Shown piece after piece: positions 44,174 to 55,300 of a DNA stretch of 64,000 nucleotides. The notes under the pieces were generated by a model. That model was not told where the DNA came from. It ran no database searches and saw only the letters and a program-made list of their open reading frames with translations. How positions within the stretch are numbered: position 1 is the stretch's first letter; each line of letters begins with the position of its first letter. The translations under genes and the position numbers were made by a program. This stretch comes from Larix kaempferi (taxonomy: Eukaryota > Streptophyta > Pinopsida > Pinales > Pinaceae): positions 12,591,501 through 12,655,500 of the forward strand of contig BSBM01000606.1 of the NCBI GenBank assembly GCA_027924585.1, read 5' to 3'.

Positions 44174-46930
44174 ATGGAGAAAGAACTTACATCCCTCAAA
44201 AACAAACTCCAAGATCTAGATGAAAATTTTCCCAGCCTCCATCTTCAGCATTCAACCATGAACAATAACCGACAACCATAATCTTCTGCATCCAGTGGGT
44301 TCTCTTCTTCCAGCAATTATCATGGGCCGAAGCTTGAATTTCCTCACTTCAATTGTACTGATCCGACCGGATGGATATACCGAGAAGACCAATATTTCAA
44401 TCTGCATAATACTTTTGATGTCCACAAAGTTCAAATTGCCTCCTTTCATTTGGAACAGGAAGCCCTTCAATGGTACCGTTGGTACATTAGAGCTCATCAC
44501 GAGCCAAACTGGACAGATCTTTGCCAACTCTTTTTGCAACGATTTGGTCCTAGTGCTTTTGATGACTTCACAGGAGCACTCACTAAACTTTGCCAAATTG
44601 GCACTATGAGAGAGTATCAGATAGAATTTGCGAAACTGACCAATCACACAGAAGGATTTTCTGATGAATTCTACAAGATTTTTTTATTAGTGGTCTCAAG
44701 GATGAAATCCGCTCAGAGGTTAAAATGTTCTATCCCAACACAATGATGGAATTCCTAGGTTTGGCTAATTTGGAAGAGGACAAAATTGCAGCCCAACAAT
44801 GCTCAACTCCACGTTTGTTCCCTTCTGAAATATGGGTTCCCAACGACCTCCCATCATGCCATCTCCTCGACCAACTCCTATCAAGCATTTGTTTGAAGTA
44901 GAGATGCGGGCACACCAAGAAAAAAGGCATTGTTATAATTGTGATGAGAAATTCACTCGGGGGCATAGATGTGTTGAGAAAAATATCTATCTCTTGGATG
45001 TGGATTCTCCGCCCACCTTTGAACATGGTGAAGATGCTCTAGATACAATAGATGATCAGGTCGACATTCAGCAGCCACTTGCTGACCCCCATATCAAGAC
45101 AACCAACCAGAGATATCTCTCCATGCTTTATTCGGTGTCACCACCGCCCAAACAATTTTGGTCAAGGGTTACTTCAAGAAGCTCCCTCTTATCATACTCA
45201 TTGATTATGGTAGAATTCATAAATTTATTGACCCTCGGATCTCCAAATAGGCTGATTGGTTTGTCCATCCTTGCTCCAACTTTGAAGTCATGGTTTCCAA
45301 TGGGGGCACCTTACCTTGCAATGGGAAGTGTAACAATGTGTGTATCTCTATGGAATATTATACCTTGCGTTCTGACATGTTTTCCTTGGCCTTAGGCGGA
45401 TGTGATGTGGTTTTGAGTGTTCAATGGTTATGCACACTTGGACCCATCTTATGGGATTTTGCTAAACTTTGGATGCAGTTTTCACTCAATGGGAAAAAAC
45501 ACACATTTACAGAATTAAAACTAGGGTCTCTCCGCATCATCAATTCACATCGCCTGGAAAATATCCTTAAGAAAACTTCACATGGCGTCATCGCTCAGCT
45601 CCATTCCATTCAGATGCACCCATTAATAGTCTCCACTACTCCCTTGGATCTCCAACAAATTGTGGATAGATATGAAGGTGTCTTTGCTAAACTAGTGGGA
45701 TTGCCGCCTTCAAGAGACCTTTCAAGTAAGAATTTATCTGCCTCTACATCTGAGAAGGAAATGATGGCTATTTTGCATGCAGTACAAACGTGGCAGCCAT
45801 ACCTATTGGAAAATTCTTTCTGCATCAAGACTACTCACCATAGTCTGCAATATTTCCTAGAACAATGGGTCTCCTCACCTGCACAATTGAAATGGGTTTG
45901 CCAACTTATGGGTTATGCCTATGAGATCACTTACATGACGGATCAAGACAATTTCATGGCAGATGCTCTTTCTCGCACATTTGATTACCAAGTTTCTCTT
46001 TCAGCTATTTCTATGCATGTTCCAAATTGGTTGCAATTCAATAGGGCTATGTCAATGAATCCTCCTTATCTCAACTCATCCAATGGTTTCCCAACAATCC
46101 TTCTACTGTACCAAATTACTCTTGGGGTGGAACTTCCCTAAGATACAAGGGTCATGTCGTGCTTCACCAGAGCACAAATATTCAACAGGCTATCTTCTCT
46201 AAATTGCATGCATCTCCATTGGTCAGGCACCTCGGGTTCCTCCAAACGTATGAGCGGGCACAACATACCTTCTTTTGGAAGGGAATGAAAAGGACAATTC
46301 AATAGATGGTGGCTGCATATGATATTTTTCATCTCCTTCTGGGATTGCTCGAACCCATACCCATCCCTACACAGATCTAGACAGATATGTCTCTCGAATT
46401 CATTGAAGGGATCCCTAAATCTGGAGGGAAGACTGACATTACCAATAAATGTTTGGAAACTTATCTCGTTGCTTCACCTACGAACAAAAACATTAGTGGG
46501 AGAAATGGCTCCTTCTCGGTGAATGGTGGCACCCTACTGCATCTAAAATTACTCCAGCAATCTATGGTCAGGCACCACCATTTCTTCTTCCATACAACCT
46601 CAACAGTGCACCAGTTCAGGCAATTGACACTGTTCTTCGAAACCGCAATCATATTCTTTGCATTTTGCAGGACACTCTTCACATGGCCAGAATTCAAATG
46701 AAACAACAAGCTGATCAACACCATTATTTGCACACTTTTCAAGTGGTTGATATGGTTTTTCTTTGTCTATAACCTTCCCAGCAATCCTCCCTGACACTCA
46801 ATGGGTGTCCGCTTCTCTCCCGCTCGATCATAGAGGTATTCATTCAGTGTCATGACATGCAACCAAAGGATGCTACGTGGGAACCACTTTTTTAGATTCA
46901 ACATCAATTTCCACATCTAAATCTTTGAGG
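44174..46930 (+). pseudogene. Gypsy-3 gag-pol remnant with chromodomain
   Basis: From ATG 44174 (MEKELTSLK): gag with ALQWYRWY and a stop at about 44280; a frameshift at a T run near 44681; zinc knuckle CYNCDEKFTRGHRC near 44937; protease site reading DYG where DSG is expected, near 45205; then LPPSRD joined at about 45716 directly to the RNase H segment SEKEMMAILHAV, so roughly the whole reverse transcriptase is gone without loss of frame. Integrase zinc region (46150-46300), DMSLEFIEG with the first Asp, then a second deletion removing the second Asp region. C-terminus near 46800-46920 reads MQPKDATWEPLF and QFPHLNL, the end of a chromodomain. Confidence 0.75.
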
Positions 46931-48211
46931 AGTGTTGGCCTGATTTTATGAATCAGAGCCAATAAAGAGGTTTTATCCACACAATCAACTTAAAGCAGTA
47001 TCCGGTGTGTTTAAATTAACAAGACCTTGCAGGTTATGGTCCTGCTACCAGCTAGTTTGTCTCTTAAGGAAACCTCAAAACTAGCAAAATCTAACCTATT
47101 GTAATGTTTATCCTCTCTATATATTTACAAATGTTCTAAACTGCTTTCGGAAAGAAAGACTTCAATTTTTGTGAAATTTTCTAAGTATGAAAGTTTAATT
47201 ACAGTATGCAGAATGATTTAACAATGCTAAAAATAAAATAAACTTAAAACTAACCTATCTATCCTATTTAACCCTATCTCAGCTGAGAGCAGATTTGAAA
47301 CTAAGATTAATTATTAATCTTATAACAGAAAATTGAAGTATGATATAAACCAAACATGTTCAAATTATAACAACAATTACTCTGCTATATAGAAATGGAG
47401 TTGAATTTCAACCTAAGAGACACAGTCAAATTTCATTTCCAGAGCTGATTAATAATTATTGTTCAAGACAGTCATTCAAATTTGAGATAATGTTTATTTA
47501 AAATTCACCATTAACATATAAATGAAACTTTAAATAAACAAAAAATTATATCATTCAAGCTAATGTTTATAGTGAACACACTAATGAACCAACCACATTG
47601 ATATATGCATTCAATAACTAATCTTGAGACGACAAAGTGAGAAATCGTTTAAACATGAGTATGACACAGCATACAGAGTTCGCATATAAACAGAAGATGA
47701 CAAACCGAAATATAGGTATATATAAAACCCAAAAATGAATACCATTCACAGCATCATTCGTAGATATCCAGTATTATCCACAACAGAGCTTCAGCTTCAA
47801 GTTTGAAATAATACTAGCAATAGCAATATGTTTCAAGAAAGTTTTCTTCTACACTTCATCCATCCCCAGTTCATCAAAAATCTTCCTTCATATACTAGTG
47901 AGAGTCGGTTTTTGCTATAAATGTTGCATGCAACATTATAGGAAATTACTTAACCATAAAAGCATCTAATTACACCAAATGCTAAAAATAGAATCGACTA
48001 GCCTGAGTCAAGGCATCTCAGAACATTCTGGGCCATTCAGAATACTCCAACTTGTAACAGATCAGCTATACTTTCATGCCAACGCATCCACCATATCCTG
48101 CATTCCTGGAAGAAAGCGGTGATAAAACCATCCTGCATTAAATTCAATAAATACATCATATCAGAAACGATTTAACACAGTTAACCGAAATATTAAAACA
48201 AAATTATAAAT

Positions 48212-48246
48212 GCATGCCTGTAAAATCTCGGATTTTACAGACATGC
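48212..48246. repeat. Hairpin downstream of the block ORF, copy 1
   Basis: 16-base arms (GCATGCCTGTAAAATC and GATTTTACAGACATGC) flank loop TCG with one mismatch. It lies about 45 bases past the ORF stop on the minus strand. Copy 2 is at 59739-59773. Confidence 0.85.
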
Positions 48247-48288
48247 TAAATCAAAATAATCGTTACCTGTAAACAAGGGAAAGAACTA

Positions 48289-49977
48289 TTAGGCTTCATT
48301 ATGAAGAGCAACTACTCTTCTAGCTTCGGCCAATTTAGCTTTCAACCTCATAATTTTGACATTTTGTTTTTCAATTCGTTCCAAAAGCATCTGGTTCGTT
48401 TTTAATATGGATTTCTTAGATTTCTTGAATTGATTCTTTTTCACGTTGGCCTTTTTCCACCTGTCAATCCATTCTAACAATTCTTTCTTGAACGTTTTAT
48501 TCTCTTCTTCCAACAAGGCCGTATACTGTTTGCGTTTTCCTCTAGACTCTGCTTTTTTATCCTGATAGATATTTCCTAATACCTGTTGTAGGGTTTCGTC
48601 TTCGCTAGCTACATGAGGAGAACGAGGACTATCACAATGCTGATTGTGTGATGGTTCCAATTGTACAGTGTCGACATCTATTTCTAGTTGATTACCCTCG
48701 ACCTCACCTGATGGCACATCATTCCCCTGGACAGTGGTGGAATTCCCTACACCCATTGCGCTAGGGACAGGTATCGAAATATCATCCTCAATATCTACAA
48801 CTGCAGGTTCGGCAACAGTAGATTTGGAAGTCTGTGGATCAGACCTATACCTTGGAGTAGAATGACGACTATGCATGCTCCTGGTGATTCTACGTGAAGA
48901 TGATAAGTTTCCAACCTTCGACCCTTCCTTATCACAACAAACCTGAGCCAAATGGTTCAACTTATGCATAGAAATTTTATCACATTCAGCAGGTTTATCA
49001 ATTTCGTCTTCAGCTGAACCCTCTTTTAATTTTACAGGGTTTCCATCATTATTATCGGGTTGTGATTCATTTAAAATTTCCCTATAACTGCAAGGAGCTG
49101 AAACCCTATCATCATCTTTATCTACCTCATCGTCTACAGACGTGCTTATGGCCTCTGGTTCATTATCCTCTGAGCTATCATCCTCAGGATCTATAATTTT
49201 TCGTTTCCTACGAGCTCGAGGAGACAAATTAGGCCAGTGCTGTGTTGGCCCCAATTTACAATCGACTAGGAATTCATCCCACGACCGACCTTTTGTGGAT
49301 AATTGAAATTGCAGTAAAATTTTAATCAGTCCATGGTGACACAGACTATTATCAGGGTTATTAAAGTTCCTTACAGACTGTGACATTTTCTTCAGGCTTT
49401 GCCACAGATAAAAGGGCAAATTAAGTTTATAACCCTTTACCGCTAACAACAACCGTAAATGATACAAATGCAAATGGGAAAAACGTCCACAACAGGTTAC
49501 GTATCTTACCAAGATTTCATAGTAAGCTCTCCACTCGGGCTTGAGAAATTTTACAGGCACGCCTACTCTCAATTTCGTTTTATCTGGTAAAGGCGTAAAC
49601 AAAGCCAAACACTTCTTCTTATCCACCATAAGGCCTTTAAACCAGCGTTCTCCCACCTGGGGAAGTTTCGTGGCTTCAGCAATTTTGTCTTCATTGATAA
49701 CAAACTCAACACCCCCAATTCGCACCCTGTCATTTTTAAAACCCATTGCAAACATTCTGGTAATCTCCACATGATGACCATCAAAGCTTTGAAAGAAATG
49801 CGTCCATCCCATTTTCTCGAATTTTTGGGCAACCTCCTGATTAGCTTCAATAATTTCATACCCTGAGATTTCAAAACGATTCAGAGGAGACATGGTTTCT
49901 TCAGCACTGTCTGGGCTTAGCCGTGGAATGAAAGGGAACGTGAAAACAGAGGGAATAGTTATCCACACACACGACAT
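48289..49977 (-). CDS. Block ORF, copy 1: unknown protein with C-terminal coiled coil
   Basis: Intact 562-codon frame from ATG 49977 (MSCVWI); a second ATG at 49893 (MSPLNRFE) gives 534 codons and a more typical start. The frame itself extends to a TTG at 50019. Residues from MSPLNRFE onward form an N-terminal domain of about 190 residues with IGGVEFVINEDKIAEATKLPQVGERWFKG broken over a typical plant-transposon-associated fold (my inference). Next comes a basic RARRKRK cluster, a long acidic and Ser-rich linker, and a C-terminal 90-residue basic coiled coil (LEEENKTFKKELLEWIDRWK). No enzyme motif, signal peptide or membrane segment. Copy 2 is also open with seven replacement and about four silent changes. 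Function unknown. Confidence 0.65.
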   Translation of the reverse strand: MSCVWITIPSVFTFPFIPRLSPDSAEETMSPLNRFEISGYEIIEANQEVAQKFEKMGWTHFFQSFDGHHVEITRMFAMGFKNDRVRIGGVEFVINEDKIAEATKLPQVGERWFKGLMVDKKKCLALFTPLPDKTKLRVGVPVKFLKPEWRAYYEILVRYVTCCGRFSHLHLYHLRLLLAVKGYKLNLPFYLWQSLKKMSQSVRNFNNPDNSLCHHGLIKILLQFQLSTKGRSWDEFLVDCKLGPTQHWPNLSPRARRKRKIIDPEDDSSEDNEPEAISTSVDDEVDKDDDRVSAPCSYREILNESQPDNNDGNPVKLKEGSAEDEIDKPAECDKISMHKLNHLAQVCCDKEGSKVGNLSSSRRITRSMHSRHSTPRYRSDPQTSKSTVAEPAVVDIEDDISIPVPSAMGVGNSTTVQGNDVPSGEVEGNQLEIDVDTVQLEPSHNQHCDSPRSPHVASEDETLQQVLGNIYQDKKAESRGKRKQYTALLEEENKTFKKELLEWIDRWKKANVKKNQFKKSKKSILKTNQMLLERIEKQNVKIMRLKAKLAEARRVVALHNEA

Positions 49978-50940
49978 GCTAGAAAAGACTTCACATGCTC
50001 GAAATCTGATCAAAATCAAATCTCTGAACCTACCATTTTAGTGGGATGGTGATAAATATTACAACCTTCATGCTACACCATGGATTATGCTAACTTATCT
50101 GCGTTTTGACCCTGCCAAGTAGTGACCACTACTTAACTTAACGGAACAGCGAAACGAAGACTGCTTAACTTGGCGAACCAACGATATGACAACTGATATA
50201 ACCATTATTAAGATCATTGATTATTGACAGTGGTTCATTATTAATAGGTACGATGGCGTAGTTTGTAATGAGTGTTAGCAATTAACACTGTCAACAAGGT
50301 TTTACCAAACGCATACAATTGTCGAGTCTGTCAAGTGGTGAAGGCCACGTTTCCATGCCAGCTCACCGATCCAAAGGTTTATCAATTTAACCGTTGATTT
50401 AGCGCATGGTCAGTTCATCCAACGATCATCATTATTCTATGACATTACGTCGTAATGTGAAGAAGCATAGATTGCGTTTTAAGGTTGAGTAGGTATTAAT
50501 CAAATGGCCAGCTTGGTGTTTGTTTTATTTATATGTACAAACTATATATATACAACACTAAGTCGAAACCTTTATACATGGTATTAACACACTATAGTAT
50601 GTATCATTACATAGGGTATTAACCATATGGGAAACGCTTCCTATATAAACCGTCATTTATTGATTCAGTATGATATTGACAAAGTTTATGATAGGATATT
50701 ACTTATGATATTAGATTCCCAAATTCACTTAGTCTTGAGACTAATAATACCCTAAACAATGAGTTTTATGATATTTCTTTGACACAAACCCTTAAGTCAC
50801 ATAAACTCTTTTCAATATTTTAAACAATTTTCAATAAGAATTTACGAAACTTATCAATCCTTCATTCGAAAGCCAAGTTCGATGATCAAATCCTTATCAG
50901 CTTTTAGAGTCATTAATTACTTTTTCTTTGATTAAGAGCA

Positions 50941-50980
50941 CCTTCAGAATCAAAGATTCTGAAGGAGCTCTATATAAATT
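50941..50980 (+). promoter_or_regulatory. Palindrome and TATA box facing outward, block copy 1
   Basis: CCTTCAGAATC / GATTCTGAAGG form perfect 11-base arms around AAA (50941-50965), followed at 50971 by CTATATAAAT on the plus strand. This lies about 80 bases inside the right end of the block and points away from it, opposite to gag-pol. Repeated at 62468-62507. Confidence 0.5.
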
Positions 50981-51060
50981 TTAATTCATTTTTCACATAA
51001 AGGACTGATCACTCTTCACTTTGTCAAGAAGTGAAGAGGTTGTTGCTTGCTGCCAACAAA

Positions 51061-52347
51061 TGGCGACGACCTGGGAGAACCAGTTATCTCTGCTTAAAAT
51101 GAGATGATTAAAACGAAATCTTAGAAACCTGTTAAAGATAATCAAAATCCTTTATTCATATCAAACCTTTATTTATTCAGATTCATAAGTATAACCCAGA
51201 TATTTTCCATCTTTTGAAACAAACATATGATTAGAGATAAGCTTACAGATATCATTATCAAAACCAGTGCTTCTTAGTAAGGATGATCTTACCATCAGCC
51301 TCGAATACCTTTCCTCTGAAAACTATCTAGAACCTGTTCCTTGGTTTAGTAATTTCTTGTTTCTTGCTTTGCTGTTCTTTTCTTTTAAATGATAATTCTG
51401 CCTGAAGACTACTACCTGGGTTTGGTGTCCCAACGTGATAGTATCATTCACGAGAGTTGTCTGAAATAAGCAGGCCGACTCGTGATGAGATCTCCTGTCT
51501 TTTAATTTAAAATCAAAAGCCATCACCCTGGTGATCAGAAATGAAGTTATTCCAGGCAACACTGATGATCATGATTAGGTCGGCTCATTACTGAGACCTC
51601 CTATTCTTCAGGCAAAAGTTATGTTTTATTGGGATTTTCATTGATTTTGTTTTAACTAAATGAGAGATCATTACCCAGCATGGTAACCAAATAGTAATGT
51701 CAGTCATAAATACCACCAGAAAATGAATCAGCTGGCTCGTGATGAGACCCCTTATCTCTTGGTTTTAAGACCAAAAGCCATCACTAGTTTCCTAATAATG
51801 TCATACCAGAGATATTTATGATTCTGATCAGACCGGCTCATTACTGAGACCTTCCGTCTCTCACTTTAGCTTGTTATTAGCTGGAACAGATGCTAAACAG
51901 TTTTCAAATGACAAAAGTTTTCTAAACCAATGATAAAAATCTGTAAAAATTTTTCAAAAGCACGGGCTTTGAGAAAGATATATAATAGACTATCCTTATT
52001 AAAAAATAACCAGATGAAAGAAAAATCCGGGAAACATTTATAAATAGAACTAACGAAGATTTTTTACAAACTCAAGAAATTTTGATCAACCCGAACAACT
52101 TTAAAAGATTTCAGTTCAAGTCAAAATTTTCAAGACTGATGAGAAAACTGATCTTATTGATATATATTAATTACAATTGTCAATCACATATTTCTGTTTT
52201 GAGGACTAGTTATATACATGAATTTTAACAATCTGAAATATCTGATATTAATAGATATTGACTCATATACAGTTAGCTAGTATATATACAAAAATATAAA
52301 AACTATTTATAACAGTGAATAAGTATATACAATTTAGACAGCAATTA
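51061..52347 (-). other. Gypsy-4 3' untranslated region with four-fold motif
   Basis: Non-coding between pol stop and the block. A motif of the form GGCTCRTKAYGAGAYCTCCT occurs four times on the plus strand (about 51474, 51580, 51733, 51835), in two pairs about 260 bases apart. At its left edge, two bases after the block, TGGCGACGACCTGGGAG at 51063 looks like a plus-strand tRNA primer site. A 79-codon minus frame at 51323-51562 includes two of the repeats and is probably chance. Confidence 0.5.
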
Positions 52348-55300
52348 TTAACAGAAATATTTCTTAAGAATCAGTCCGTTCACAGGGAATGTATCAGACT
52401 GTCCTTCAAGTGTTTGCAATCGAAAGGTACTTGGACCTATTTTTTCAGAAATAACAAAGGGGCCTAACCAAAGTTTTTGAAACTTAGTATGACTACCCTT
52501 AACTTCATGAGCTTTATCCCATTTTAAGACCAAGTCTCCCACCTGGAATTCACGATCAGAACTAAATGATTGGTCAAACCACGACTTAACAATCTGTTGA
52601 TGTTTGTTAAAGTGTTGTTTTGACTGTTCTCTTTCTTCTTCTAATTTTAATAATGCATTAATTCTTTTCTCCATTGCTGGGCATTCTTCTTCTTGGACAG
52701 ACTGAGCTAACTGTAACGAAGGTAAAAATAAATTTGGTGGAAGAATAGCTTCAGTCCCATACACTAAGAAAAATGGTGAATTACCTATTGCAACTTTTGG
52801 AGTTACTCTGTCTGCCCAGAGAGCATTAACCAATTCTGTATGCCAATTCCTATGGTGAACTGAAACAGTTCTTTTAAGAATTTTCAATAAATTTTTATTT
52901 GTTGATTCAGCCAGACCATTCCCATGAGGATGGTAATTAGCTGAATACCTGATTCTTATTCCTTTTTCTAAAGCGAACTGACTCAATTCAATTGATGAAA
53001 AATATGATGCATTATCAAAAACCAAAGAATCAGGAACACCAAATCTTGTTATGATAAAGAAATCCAGAAATAATATAACTTGATTAGTATTCACAACCTT
53101 CAATGGTGCAGCCTCAGCCCAACGAGTGAAATAATCAGTTGCAGTTATTATGTACTTGTGTCGCATTGATGAGGGAGGGTTTATTGGACCTATTATATCG
53201 ATACCCCACTGCTGAAAAGGTCTTTCAGCTGAAACAGGTTGTAAAGGGAAAGAAGATTTTTTAACTTTTCCTGCGGCAAGTTGACACTCTTGACACCTTC
53301 TAATGAAAGTATAAGAATCTCGAAACAAGGTAGGCCAATAATAACCAGCCCTAAGAATCTTATGAGCTGTGGTTTCTCCACCAAAATGACCTCCCGCTGG
53401 TCCAGAATGCAATTCTTTCAGAATTGTTTCTGTTTCATCTTTATCCAAACACCGGAGGTATACCCCATCTGAATTTCTTCGAAAAAGGACATTATCTATT
53501 AATAAGTACGGGGTAGATTTCAATCTTAGTGCTCTTTTCTTCCTTGGATCTAAGTAATCAGGGGCAGTCCCTGTTTCGAGAAGTACTCGTATGTCTGTGT
53601 ACCAGGAATCTTGAGGTGGTGGATAAAAATAAATTTCTCTAGTAAGTAAATCTTCATCAATGACAATTTCGGTTTCATCATCAGACAAATGAGCAGCTTC
53701 AACAGCTAGTTTACACAATCCTTGCCCTTTAACTATTGTTGATGGTTTGATTTCTAGGTCATACTCTTGGAGAGCTGTCATCCAAGGTGCCCTTTTTTCT
53801 CCTAAATCCTTCTGTACCAACAAATTTCTTACTGAAGAATAAGGTACAATTACTTTCGTTTTGGATTTTAACAAGTAAGGACGAAAATGTTTTACCGCTT
53901 TAAAAACAGCATAAGCTTGTTTATCCACTTCATGATAGTTTAGTTCAACACCTTTGAAATTTGAACTCATGAACGAAATTGGAACCTCATTATTTTGTTG
54001 GTTTAATTGAGTTAACACTGCTGCATATGCAATATCATAAGCGAAGGTATATAATATAAAATCCTTGTTAAAATCTGGACTTAGAAGGCTAGGAGCTTCT
54101 GAGATAGCTTCTAAAATTTTCTGGAAAGATTCTTTTTCAGTTTGTCCCCAACTAAACACAGCATCTTTTTTAATCATTTTCTGCAAAGGACGAACAGTCT
54201 CTGAAAAACTAGGGATGAATCTCCTGACAAAATTAATTTTCCCTAAGAATGACTGCATTCCTTTCTTGCTGGAAGGGAAAGTAATCTTTGAAATAGCTTG
54301 TGTTCTTTCCGGATCAATCATGATTCCATGTTTTGATACTACACATCCTAACAAGATACCTTCTGAAACAACAAATATTGTTTTCTAAGGATTTAAAGAT
54401 ATTCCAAATTTTCTACATCGTTCAAACACTTTTCTCAAATGGTTAAGATGATCAGGGCGATGTTTAGAGTAGACAGTAACGTCGTCCAAATAGACAACGA
54501 CTGAATGATTAATCAAGCCTCTAAAGGCAATATCCATTGCTCGTTGAAATGTTGCTCCCGCATTGATTAATCCAAAGGGCATCTTACGGTATGCATACGT
54601 TCCCCATGGAGTTCTAAAAGCTGTTTTTAATTGATCATCCGGGGAGACTAATATTTGGTTGTACCCTGAGAAACCATCAAGGAGAGACAGTATCTCAGCC
54701 CCAGATACTTTCTGAAGAATTTGTTCCATGGGTGGAACTGGGTAGTTATCTTTTTCAGAAGCTTTATTTAAATTTCTAAAATCGACACATAATCGAATAT
54801 CCCCATTTTTCATTCTGACTGGAACTAAGTTTGCTACCCACTGAGTGTGTCTGACAGGAAAAATGATCCTGGCAGTTAGCAATTTATTCAATTCCTTTTT
54901 TATTGTTGGTTCTAATGATGGGTGATATTTTCTTAATTTTTGCTGAAAAGGTTTTGATTCTTGCTTAATTGGAATTATATGTTACATGACTTGAGTATTA
55001 AATGTTTTTAAGTCATCATATGTCCACGCAAATATATCTTTAAACTCTTTAAATAATTTTATGAAAGCTGTTGTTTCTACAGGATCACAATCTATTCCTA
55101 GGTTTATAGTTTGGGGATTAGATTCAGTTCCCAAATTGATGGTTTCATATTTCATGCAAGAGCTATTGGTTTTACAATTTGGAACTGATTTAAACTTATC
55201 CTGCAGATCAAAAAACTTTTCTAATCTCAATACTGAGTTGGGGACTGGTTTTACCTGTTCAAAAGCCTTCTCAACTGAACAAAAATCATTAATTACCGAA

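Larger units (their letters stand above)
42877..46932 (+). mobile_element. Gypsy-3: deletion derivative of a chromodomain gypsy element
   Basis: It has a short 5' LTR (364 bp), initiator-Met-type primer site, gag, protease remnant, part of RNase H and integrase, and a chromodomain-like end. The reverse transcriptase core and the integrase catalytic centre are deleted. Short LTR plus chromodomain suggests a Reina-like chromovirus; this is inference. Its 3' LTR is missing because Gypsy-4 begins at 46933. Confidence 0.7.
46933..51060 (-). repeat. Gypsy-4 LTR-like block, copy 1
   Basis: 4,128 bp bounded by TGTTGGC on the left and GCCAACA on the right. Read on the minus strand it ends at 46933 in GGCCAACA, as the 5' LTR copy does before the primer site at 58457. 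The right boundary at 51060 is less certain: it is supported by the 7-base terminal inverted repeat, but I see no polypurine tract beside it. If the true LTR is shorter, the enclosed ORF would be an internal gene. A minus-strand TATA lies near 47113. Confidence 0.55.

Noticed and set aside
46933-52473. A single simple LTR of 5.5 kb
   Set aside because: The repeated stretch includes the pol C-terminus, so it is a tandem unit boundary rather than one LTR.
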